Program-made: the position numbers and the translations under genes
Origin: Antedon mediterranea
Taxonomy: Eukaryota; Echinodermata; Crinoidea; Comatulida; Antedonidae
Reading direction: 5' to 3'
NCBI RefSeq assembly: GCF_964355755.1
Contig: NC_092677.1
Location: 22,724,101-22,788,100, forward strand
Length of the DNA stretch: 64,000 nt
In this document: positions 35,801 through 47,042 of the stretch, piece by piece
Layout of the letters: every line of letters starts with the position of its first letter
Position numbering within the stretch: the first letter of the stretch is position 1
The notes under the pieces: generated by a model
Database searches by the model: none
Told to the model about the DNA's origin: nothing
Seen by the model: the letters and a program-made list of their open reading frames with translations, nothing else

Positions 35801-38800
35801 TAACATGGTACAACATGTATAATAAAATAAATACTCCCTAGATGAGAAAAAAACACGCGAGAAGTGACAAACTATAGCAACAATTGTATCAAATGCTTGG
35901 TAAATTGTAAATCATGTCAATCAATGATGTGCTGTTATACAGATATTGACTGCTTAGAGGTTAAATATAAGATTTGACATCCCGAGGGGATGTCTAATCT
36001 TATATTTTACCGATATAAAAGGCGATATCTATACTACATAGCCAACAACAAGTAGAATATCTGCTGGGTCGGGTAGCTAGGCTAGGCCTAGGGCTAGGCC
36101 TCCTTTTTGTATTGTATGTAAACAAGCTGCCCAGACACCTTACCTTTCGAAGAATAATATACAGATAATTAGGCCTACTAATTAATGGCAATAAAATATT
36201 CACTAGCCTAGGTCATTTAAATAATAACAGAAGAATTTCTATCAATAAGCCTACATTAATAATAATAATATTATTATCAGGTAGGCCGAATAAATAATAA
36301 TTTGTCTTCTTCGATGGAGCCGAATCACCGGATGTTCAGTGCGTCGCGCGCGTATCGGTTACTACTGTGAGTATTAACCAATCACAAACGGTCTTTCATC
36401 ACATCTAGGGAGGACTAATAACAAATGAGGGCGCTATGTATGCATAGTTTAAATAGTTTAGTTATTAATTTCTTCAAGCAAGTTCCGTGGCGCAGCACAT
36501 GAAGCGTTGTCTTGTGATGGAGTTCAAGACCCAGTGATGACTTTTGTTTATTTATCGGCAAACGCGAGTGTTGCCACACGAAAATTACAGTCAATATCAT
36601 CGTACTCGAGAATTTGCTGGATTTTATATGTTTAATGACAGGGGACACGATAATTACGCGAAAATTACTCAGTCAATATCATCGTACTCGAGGATATATA
36701 CGATTTACGATCCTCGCAGCGGTAGTCATTCACGTATTTAATTAGGCTATGTAATGTAATATAATATTGTGTATATATTCATGTAGCGGGGAGTTTATTC
36801 AAGGAATTAAATAAAGGCCCCAGGGCATTTTTTTTTCAAAATTGGCATTAATTAAACAAACATCGCCTTTTCTTTATAATTAACCAAGTCAATGAATGAG
36901 TGAATGTGGCGCAAGTGTGTGGGATTACTGATCGTGAGATCATGGTTTGAATCCATCTCTTGCCCCATTGCTTGTATCCTTAGGCAAGACACTTTACTCA
37001 CATTTGCCTCTCTCCACCCAGGTGTGGGCTTCCTTATGGGAGTATGTTTCCATACATGTTTGATGCCAAAAAATGACCTGGGTAATAATGTGCAGCCCAT
37101 TCACAGCTTGCTTATATGCGCTATGTAAAATGAACTATTATTATTATTATTATCCAGATCAAATTTGTGAAAAGCTGAAATCTTACAATGGACCAATACA
37201 GTGTATACCACAATGATTTTCTAACAGCCTTTTTGATTGTTTGTGAAAGTGAATTTTGTCATTCAAAACATGGACATCAATTTGGCGGATGATGTCCTAT
37301 TACTCTGAGGGTGAGCTACATATTCTGCATTATAAAATGATCATTCTTCCAGTTCATTTGTCTGCCGGAATGGTGTCCATGGGATTACGAATATCTTGCG
37401 CAGTCATCTATCTTTAGTTTCAAAGTTATCTAAATTATTAAAATTGCGAAGCACATACCTTACAGCCGGTTGCTTTGATTTCTGCAATGATTTATTGGTA
37501 CTGCTAGTAGCTGGCATGGGTGTAACTTTAGCAGTCTTTTTAGTCGTCGTACTACTCTGGCTGTCTGGTAATGGTTTAATTGCCTTTGATTTAGGTAATG
37601 CTTTTTTGAGTTGGTTTGATACAGGCTTTGCTGCACTCTGTTTCACTGTATCTTTCTGCTTGGACCCACTGGGTTTAGCTTTCACAATACCTTGCTTGGT
37701 CTTAGTTGCAACTGTTGATGATCTCTTGGTTGGTACTACTGATTTTTTAGTTATGGATATTTTAACTGGTTTTACTGCAGAAAACAATTACAGTTAGTGA
37801 AATCAAGGAAAACACAATTCATTGCTCAAATCTGTTTAGTTGTAAATGTGAGTTTGGAATTAAAATTTCAATTCACAATTAAAGCCTGTTTTCCTGTCGA
37901 CGTTACCGTTGACAATAATCGGCGATCTTCTACGTAAACATTGAAATGTTAACGATTTACAGGAAAAGGTACTCGCTATCTTTATCATTTCAACTTGATC
38001 GTTTTCAAACGATCGTCGTTTAACTGTTAACGATCAACGACGATAGCGTTGAATAACGTCGACAGGAAAACAGGCTTTAATGACCAATTGGGACCACCAT
38101 CAAGATCAAGTAATCAATAATAATTAAACATACAGTAGTAGTATTAGGAAGGTTCATGTGGATCATGCTTCCACTGATCTCATGATCAAGCTAGTCAACA
38201 TGTTCAACCTAATCACCCTAAAAATAATCATCTTAAAATAAAATCGTTATTGCATATAGCCATATTGGCCCAGCTTTCATGCAAACAAGTCACTTCATTA
38301 GCATAAATAGATCGTGATATAATTTATATGTGAAAGGTTTCCCTTGATGATGATGTTCACAATTAGCTTTATACAGTATTATATTTACTTCAAGAGGAAT
38401 TAGAAAATATTAGTTATAGACCAAATGCACTGAAGATCCTTCTCACCTTTAGTTGCTTTAGGAATGGGTGTGTCTGAGATATCTGAACTTGCTGAAGACA
38501 CCGGGCTTGCAAGATTTGCATACATATGCTCGGAATCTGCACTCACACTTGAGGCACGTGATACAGGCGAACGAGACCTTGATGAGATGGTGCTATAAGA
38601 CTGTGAGCGTGACCTCGATCCTGAGAATGACCGTGACCTTGACCTACTCCTGCTACTACTGGAGCGACTACTCCTGCTGCTACGAGAGCTGGAACTAAGA
38701 CTACGCTCTTTTGATGGACGTAAATGGTCAGCAATTGGTTGTACTTTTTTAATTTGTTTCTGCATAAAGGAAAAATCATTAAATTATATTTTACTACATA

Positions 38801-41800
38801 AACTTGGGTAGGCATTTCATTTGTTGTTTTTAGACAAGTTAGAAAGAACACGTTCAAACCATTATGTTGATAGTGAGATAGGGTAATGTTAAACTTGAAA
38901 AGTAACATACAATGCTTGCTACAATACATCTTATATGTACAATAACAGCATACTACTGTACTTTTAATGTATAGACAATGCCTTGCGACCAATTATTATA
39001 ATCATAAAATATCAGTATATAAATGAAATACTAAATGAAATAATAAATATTCATCTGTCACAGATTTGAAGTCATAGAAGTGAGAATAACAAGACAAGAG
39101 AAATTCATCTTACCTGGAAATGGATAGGGGGTATGGATAACTTCTTAGTTTGAGAACTGGTTTTTAGTTTTAGCACTACTGGTTCAACTTTCTTTACTCT
39201 GAATAAATGATTTAAATTAAGTACACATCAGAATTTAAAAAGTTCTTTAGATAGACAAATTAGACATCATAATTATAATGTGTGTAATCTATACATAATT
39301 AGTTCTTTGAATTACTTTTGATTTACTTTTGTACATTTATTGTTGTTTAAGTTTTGTTTTATTCCTTCTGTTTGGACACAACGTTTGACACACTGATATA
39401 AAGGTGTCGTTTTTTCCACACACTTTTGTTGATAGTCAAAAGTATAAAACTTACTGAGTAGGTTTAGTCGCAGGAGGTTTAGAAGTTTGTGAAACTGAAG
39501 GCTTTGTAGAAACTTGGGCTTGGGATTTTGAAGGAACAGACTTTGACTGAGCAGGTCTAGCAGGTAAACCACCACTACCTCCTGTGGGAGCTCCACGGTT
39601 TGGCTGGTTGCCACGACTTGGCTGATGGCCTCTATTCATCTGACGACCACGAACTGGTACATTGTTATTACTGGAGGGCCCACTGCGATTCGGTTGTTTA
39701 GAACTCTGCCATGCACTAGATCTGCTACGTGGCGATGGCGTCCGACTTCTACTTTTTGAATAAGACCGTGAAGAACGGGATCCTGATCGTGAACGTGATG
39801 AAAATGATGACGACGATGACCTGGACCGACTTGAGTATGAAGAATATGATGACGAACGCGACCGTGAACTTCTAAAAGTTGAAAAATATATTATTCATTC
39901 ATTAACAATATGGAACACAAGCTAAACAATAATAATATTGTCAATAGTGAAAAGGTATCCAGATTGATTTTATTGATTGAATATTTTATTTCAGAATAAA
40001 AATTCCATGTAAAAAAAATAATAATAACGGAAAATCACACTAAAATAGGATTAGTTCATAGTACACCTAACAAGATCATTGTCACAATTTACAACCAGTA
40101 ATTAATTAAACAATATAATTAAACTTACGATGAACTAGTAAATGAGGAATGTGAACTATGTCGTCGACGACCTCTAGCACCAGCAACCTTCTTTGGTGAG
40201 CGTGCTCGTGCCCAAGGGTCATGCCAAGAATCGGCTGTTGAACGATTAACTAATGGAGCCTTTGGCTCTATTTTGTTTCGCGCATCATTTGAATGTATTT
40301 TTTCTTGTCTGCTGTAATTGTCATCTCGTTTTTTGGGAAAAAAATCATAATTGCGTTGTGTTACAGGTTGGCCCTGACCTCTGCGTACATCTTCTTTGCC
40401 AATTCGACCCTATAACAAAGGATTATTGTTAGAGGCAGGTACAGGCATGAATTTTAAATATAATATCTGGTTAATTGTACATAAATCAAATATTTGTAAT
40501 AGAAATCAAGATGAAAAAACATGAATTTCCCTTAAAATGGTCAAATACAAAATTTGGCAAAATTCTGCTATAAAAACCAGAAAGACTTTTTTTCAGTAGT
40601 TAGGTAGTTTTACCTAGTGTAATACCATGTCTGGTGACTCCCTAGAAGGTGAAAAAAGATGGTGGATATTCGGTGGATATTTTTTGCTATAGCATGAAAA
40701 TAAAACTCTGAAGTTAAATAAAAATTCTAGAAACATAAAATTCAAGTAAAATTACCTATATTTAGTCATCTGATGACATTTTTTACCACACCGTTTATTT
40801 TTCATAGTTTTTTAAAAATGGCTGTCTATTTACAACATTTGTGTACAAAAGAATAGAGATTTTACTGAGTAATTTTAACTATCCCCCACTTATTTTCAAC
40901 AAGCTCGTGTAACACAAATTAAATCCCAAAAAATGATGAAACATAGGGGAAACTATAGATCGATATTTATTGGGATGTATGATCAATAGAAATTGTTTGC
41001 CAGCACCTGGCCCTAAATAGCTGCAACTTTGCATTTGATTGGAGTGAATTGTTAATAAACTAACTGCTATTTCCTATCTAAAAAACAAAAAGTGTGAATT
41101 CCTCATTTCAACTAAATTACTAATACATGATTAAGTCAGGAAATGTAATTAAAGTAGATTGTAGCCTACTTTTTACAAATTTATGCTGTGTGTTTTGCTC
41201 TAGAGAATGGTTTTTGGTACTAGTACAAACAAAACATTACAGATGCCACTGACATTTCAAAGACGATAATAGTGTTTTATTTCTAAACCTGAGCCTACTA
41301 TACAATCATTTACAATACACTTACAACATGGATGGTTGCTGCATATTGTTGAGGTAGTGTTGGATCTTTCATGACAACTTCTCTTGCTGGAGACTCATCC
41401 TCTCCTAAATGATACCTAAAAAACAACAAGTATTGCTAACTGTATAAATGCACTACATAGAACATATTGACTCTTTTTTTCCCCAAAATGATCGGGATAT
41501 AAAGTCAGTGATGATTATATATACTATATTCCACCAAAGGGTATATTGTACTGATAAAACTGCCGTCAATGTTTGTATCATTACATATACCAATGTCTCG
41601 CATCATGTGAAGGTTCTCGCAAAGCCGTCATTGTCGGCCCTCTATAAAAATTCCATTGCATGGCGGAAAATGTCACTATTTCTATTTTACCCAATCAGAT
41701 GGCAAAAATTTAAATGTGGCAGACCTTGATTTAAAAGGAGCGCCATGGCGCTGACGCTCCTTGGCGCTCCTGAAAACGATCAAAGGAGCGCCTAAAATAG

Positions 41801-44800
41801 CGCTCCCCAACCTGTTACAGTGCGTCATAAAAATATATAGGCCTATAATGATAAGAATATTAACCCCGAATACAACACACAGTCTATATATAGTCGCGCA
41901 AACGATCTTTGTTATGGCTACCCCCGATAGGCTAGGCGCGCCTACGATCTTTGATGTTGCATGAAAAATATCGTAAACAATTCATTCTAAATATGGTATC
42001 AGAACGTTCAATCGGTAGCTCAAAAAGACTGCCGTCAGAAGACCGTAATTATACAGACCTAGTTTTTTTGGTCACATGGCATGAAACGCGATACTCTCTG
42101 CTTTACCGCAACATCTCGCATGTTTTTTTTTAAACTCAGTATGTGAGGGTGGCTGCCGACGATAAACAGTAATTAAGATCGTGTACCTGGATTTTGTGTC
42201 ACATGACATCAAACACTCTCTCTGATCTTAATAACTGCTCACATGTTTTCCCCTCCAAATTCTGGTCGGGCCTTTTCTTATACACATGTCGCCTTTATGT
42301 TAAATCTTATAGTAATTAATATGGAATATATATTTATTTTGCATATATTTTGTTGGTGTCCTAGCCTAGGTGTCGTTGTTTTTATAATTCGCTAACCCAA
42401 GGTAGGATTAAATAATTTATAGTGTAGGCCGCCGAAACTAGACTAGATAGATAGCCTCGACTCTCTCTCTCTGCGTGAGCTGAGAGGTCCACGGACCCGA
42501 TGTCGTCTCGTCGGCGGATTTCCGTCCAAATTAGGATAACCGATGCTAGCTAGGGTGGCTACAAAAATTGACGTCTACTATCTTTAGATAGGATTTTAAT
42601 TAGCAAACAATACATTGTTTGTTTGCATTGTCCATGCTTCTAAAGTAAAGGCGATGACAATGGTGTTTACTAACCCTACGAACCACCCTACGATCGACGC
42701 GTAGATAATTTAATATCATAACAATACATCGTAGACTACGTTCAGAGAACAATGACCTACGATGAATTTTACGTGCGAGAGTACCATTTCCGGCCATCTA
42801 GAGGTGTCATTTATCAAAATTCGGCTCGCCACAGGCCCAACCATGGTGGGCCTGTGCCTCGAATACTTAATCAAAATAATGGCTCTCCTCAACATATTGA
42901 GGAGAGCCATTAGGAGCTCTCCTCTTATATTTATAAATCAAGGTCTGATGTGGTATATAATTACAAATGTTAATAAGAAAATATTTTCAGGTAAGAAGTT
43001 TCTGATCATAATCAAAGAATCCAGTCAATTTGTATTTGTAAATGACATACATTTAATAATTTACATTAATAATAAACAAGATATATGTAGTATATCACAA
43101 CATACCCATAAAACTCATCACGATTCCTATATAAATTTTCTTTATTGTAGTCCTCATCACCTTCATCAGAAAGTTCTGCCAATAGACGCTTTTCCTCAAA
43201 ATCCTCATCTTGCTCTTTTCTTATCTGCGCTTTCTTACGTAACTACCAAAAAACAATAAAAAGGTAAAAACTATATGGCTTTATGTTCATAATAACATAA
43301 GGGCAAAACAAATACAATTTGCTAACTACTAACCTCTTTAGCATGTCTCAAGCCTTTCTCCCATGCTGTCTCTATTTTGGGCTCCTCTGGAATAACTGGT
43401 CTTGGTAACTCTTCCTAAATTTCAAACATTTTGCATATTAATTATGAAACCTGTACAGTTGTAATAATAATTGACAAGCATTCGAAATTCTTAAACAGCA
43501 ATGCTGGTACAGACTAATTTTTAGGCTAGACTTTCACTTTCTAGACATGGTCTCTTAAAATAACTTTAAACCAATTTAGCAATTGTATGTTAATAATAAG
43601 ATCATACATTCCCATCATAACAAGTGTGAATGTGGTGTTCACTACTAACCTCTGGTGGCGGTGTCGCTGGTCTTGGTGGTGCTAATATACTAGCATGGAG
43701 ATTGTGTATTTCATTTCTCCCAATCATCATGTAATTTCCTGAAAATATCACATGTGTACAGTAATGTAAATATGATTGCATTCCTACCAATCATTATGAT
43801 ATAAGATTGTAAAACATGTGCCAATCATTAAACTTGTACATTATCAGAATTGCTGTTTTTTTTACTGTATTTATCTAAGGTATATTTAGGCTGTACATGC
43901 TATATATAATTAGTTACAATAAGCCTCATCTAAATGCTAGTTGCTTATTACAAGTTCTAGCCCATATTAGAATTTTTTAAATATAGTACGTGTTAAATCG
44001 CACCCATCCAGGGAATTGAAATTGGTAGTGTTTAAGTAATCAGAGTTTTTGTTAAGCTTTTAGATAGAGACCCAAAGAGTAAGACCATTTTGGTATGCAT
44101 GATTTACAGAAAATAGCCAAGACCAAAATAGCTGCATGCTATAGCTATGCCTTAACCGAGAACCCTGGTAATGGTAGTGTTCTCATTCGGTATATTCTTG
44201 CGTGGCAGCACCATTACACAAAGGTGAAAATAAACGTCATACTTGATGCATGTGTGCGAACATTCAGGATTATTTTGTATTGCTTTACCTTTATCATTAT
44301 AGCCAGGGTGGACAAATCTACATGATAAGCCCCAAGTGCATTGGCCACGCTGATAAAAACGACACGTTTGCCTAACAAACGGTTTACGACCATGAGGATC
44401 TTTCAATTCACCTTCTTCATCTTCGTCCTAGAATTTTTTTTTAACAAGATTTTATTTTTTAAATCAAAAAATTGTTAACAATTATAATTTATTATCATAT
44501 TTGTATGCATTAAATGAACTTAATTTCTTTTATAAAAAATAAATCCTACTGTATATTTGCCTACCGTATTTCGGTAACTAATTTTTATTTATTAAACCAT
44601 ACAACTTGCATTTTAGTTAAAGAATGACCTGATTTATAATATCATGTAATGAATTATATTTTATAAAAAACATCAACAATTGCAGATAATGTGTCTAAAA
44701 ATTATTGTTGTAGTATCTCTAAAAATTAAGTTCATTAATATCCATTTAAAAGTCTAGGCCTACTACTCTAGGCTAGGACCAAGCTTTCTACTAATAAGTT

Positions 44801-45948
44801 TTAGCAAAACAATGCTTTGTTTTAGCAAAACAATGCTTTGTGTTCGCGTTTCAAAAGTTTATGTTCCTTTATTTCCAATAGAAACAAGTACTGTACGTTA
44901 CCGGTACCAAAACAGATAGAAAAGGAAGGCTGGCAAAGAAATATTAATAAATGATCATCATCCATTAAAGTTTGTGTGTTCTGCCAAAAACCTTCAAAAT
45001 ATTAATGTTTTTACCTTAATAACCTTAACATGTACTTACATCTTTTATTTCTCCATCCTCGGTTTCATCATATTCACCTTCTTCCAATTCTGAATCAGAT
45101 GTTTTTTTCTTTTCTTCTTTTATATCATCAATTTCTCCAATTTCACCTTTTTCTTCTACATGTCCTGGCTGTTGTTCACCATGTTCTACATCTTCCTCAT
45201 AGTCTAACTCATCACCATGCATATCCAAAAGAACTTCCTTTGCTTTGTGACCCTTGACCTCTAAACTTTTACTCTGAGTGCTATCAATACTTTTGCTACC
45301 CACCTTTAAATCCCCTCCCTCAAAATTACCACTACTATGTAGTGATGAAATCTTACTTTTTGACTTATTAAAACTAGATTTTGAGTCCTCTTCAGGAATG
45401 GGTAAATGTTCAGATTCATTATCATCACTAAGTTCTCCATCATCTGAACTTTCATCATTGTTTGGCTCTGCCTTTATGTTCATCTTGTCCACTTCATCAA
45501 CAACAATTGGCAGATCTTGAAGTTCTACAAATGCTTGCTTATTATTATCAACATCATCTTGTATCATTGCATCTTCATCAGACACGTACTCACCATCATC
45601 TTCTTCTATGTCACACTCTCCACTTTCTTTAGGTTCATTATCTATCAACTTGTCACACTCTTTCTCCTGTTCTTTGTTCAAGTTCTTTGAGGGGCTTATA
45701 GTGGATTCATTTTGTGTTCTTTCTTTTTCCGCTATTGTAGACTTTATTGCTTCATCTTCATGTGAAGGTTCATTAACATCTGAATCATGTTCTTTTAATG
45801 GTTTGTCTTGGACAGACACACTGCTGGCCTCTATGTCCTCAGACACATTCGTCGAGGTATTCGTGTTATTTTCACTTGCTATACTGTCCTCGTTAACATT
45901 TGCTATTTCTTCTGCAACAGCATCAAAGTTGCCATCTTGTTCATCCAT
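32881..45948 (-). CDS. ZC3H18: Zinc finger CCCH domain-containing protein 18 homologue, 14 coding exons
   Basis: Exons in order: 45040-45948, 44289-44427, 43650-43738, 43334-43414, 43106-43242, 41325-41415, 40129-40409, 39455-39871, 39114-39198, 38447-38759, 37459-37774, 35601-35700, 35347-35443, 32881-33146. All junctions are GT/AG and in phase, giving 1106 residues. The N-terminal ~310 residues are acidic and Ser-rich. One CCCH finger, C-X7-C-X5-C-X3-H (C325, C333, C339, H343), lies in TCRFYQRGQCTWGLSCRFVH. TAWEKGLRHAKE and IRKEQDEDFEEKR follow as in vertebrate ZC3H18. Arg-Ser tracts fill exons 8 and 10. Lys/Ser-rich sequence leads to a C-terminal helix, REELLKQLKEVEEAIARKRA. In vertebrates ZC3H18 is a nuclear protein linking the cap-binding complex to the NEXT/exosome RNA-decay machinery and to export; the same role is inferred here. 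It is head-to-head with UQCRFS1. Confidence 0.93.
36897..37154 (+). mobile_element. tRNA-derived SINE in ZC3H18 intron 11
   Basis: A-box-like TGGCGCAAGTG (about 36906) and B-box GGTTTGAATCC (about 36943) mark a pol III promoter head. The central part has TTAGGCAAGACACTTTACTC and CCTCTCTCCACCCAGG, a conserved SINE core that I recall from several deuterostomes. The 3' end, GCGCTATGTAAAATGAAC followed by (ATT)n at 37136-37153, is the LINE-type tail used for retrotransposition. It lies antisense to the host gene. Confidence 0.8.
37883..38076. mobile_element. 194-bp TTAA MITE in ZC3H18 intron 10
   Basis: The termini AGCCTGTTTTCCTGTCGACG and CGTCGACAGGAAAACAGGCT are perfect inverted repeats, flanked by TTAA at 37879-37882 and 38077-38080. 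The interior has further self-complementary blocks (AACGAT/ATCGTT, GATCGTTTTCAAACGATC), so most of the element folds back. No coding capacity. The TTAA duplication suggests mobilisation by a piggyBac- or Kolobok-type transposase elsewhere in the genome. Confidence 0.9.
41730..41810. repeat. GGAGCGCC / GGCGCTCC palindromic cluster
   Basis: Within 80 bp of ZC3H18 intron 5, GGAGCGCCATGGCGCT, GACGCTCC, TTGGCGCTCC, AGGAGCGCC and AGCGCTCC can pair in several ways. It is GC-rich against an AT-rich background. It is probably a decayed inverted-repeat element; the outer limits are not clear. Confidence 0.4.
42878..42923. repeat. Perfect 15-bp hairpin with competing third arm
   Basis: AATGGCTCTCCTCAA (42878-42892), the loop CATA, then its exact complement (42897-42911). 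A third segment, GCTCTCCT (42916-42923), can pair with the same middle arm, so two alternative hairpins compete. Just upstream, ACAGGCCC and GGGCCTGT (42831-42855) form another palindrome around CCATGG. This lies in ZC3H18 intron 5. Confidence 0.6.
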
Positions 45949-47042
45949 TTTATGTACGTTTTAGTAGATAAGGAATCCTGTATCACCTTAGAAAAAATAA
46001 GTAAATAAATATTGATCCATAAGTAGATATTAGCCTTGCATGTTTACATCGTTCATAGTTAAAAATGATCATTTTCAGCTATGTTTTCTACTTTTTATTA
46101 TTATTTATACCAAAAAATGTATAACTTGGTTAAAAAATATTAAATTTTAAACAAGAAAGGAACAATAGTTCGCTTTTGGCATTTCATACAAAACAATGTT
46201 TTTCTGGCGGCGGCTCAACTTGGACGATTATGATGCATAAAAAAATAAGACGATCAGGACCGTATTTTCTGAGCATAATAAACATCTTGTTGGGCATGAA
46301 CGTCTTGTTAATGTTGGGCCTGATGCTGATCGTTTGTCAACCAACCATGTCTAGGCTCTACCAGGCTATAGGCCACTAGCTAGGCCTCTACTCTAGCTAG
46401 GCTAGGCAAAGATAGAGAGGCCTACCTAGGCTATATAGTAGAGGGCCTATATATAGGCCTGGCCATAGAGGCTAGCTAGCTAGCTAACGCGGCCTGCCCT
46501 GGCCTGCCTGGTGGCCCTACTGCTGGTTATATTTTATAAACACACAACACAAGTCATTTACTCAGTCATCAAAACAAACCAACTGCAAAAATATAAATCT
46601 ATTACAATCTAATTAAACAAACCTTTACAGGTGTACTGTATCTTAATCTAGTAACGATGTAAATTAAGTTAAGAATTGTGTATAATGGCCAGAATTAGAC
46701 AAAAACTGGAGGTGTACGACAGGCCAATGTAACAAGAAACGTGATTGGTCAATACGGCGGGCTTGTAAACCTTACATAAATATTGAAACAATTTTTTACA
46801 CATTTAAAATAATTTAACCTCTTCAAAAAAACAATAAAATAAAGTTATTAATTTATAATATTTTTATATGTTTAATTACAAATGTTAAATGTTTTATATT
46901 AAGCTAAGTAATATTTTGCTCGCGCTAGTAATTTAACTTTTCCTAAAGGTCACTGTTGATGATAAAAATCGCGATCTGGCTGGTTGATAAGTTCACCGGT
47001 CCTCATTTTTAGGCTAGGTTTTTGTATAGTTTGGTTGTAAAA
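45949..47042. promoter_or_regulatory. Bidirectional promoter region between ZC3H18 and UQCRFS1
   Basis: The divergent start codons are 1094 bp apart. The region includes a CCAAT box readable from both sides (ATTGGTC at 46744-46750, next to CGGCGGGC), and a cluster of TAGGCC/CTAGC motifs at 46370-46510. A possible 5'UTR intron acceptor for ZC3H18 (TTTTTTCTAAG on minus, about 45990) suggests that its transcript starts farther upstream. No TATA box stands out at a sensible place. Boundaries of the UTRs are not visible from sequence. Confidence 0.45.

Noticed and set aside
36485-36535. tRNA-like module (TGGCGCAGCAC and GAGTTCAAGACCC)
   Set aside because: Boxes are present, but the rest does not fold as a tRNA and no SINE body follows.
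37396-37797. 133-codon plus-strand frame with hydrophobic segments
   Set aside because: Antisense shadow of ZC3H18 exon 11, whose minus-strand frame is spliced in phase on both sides.
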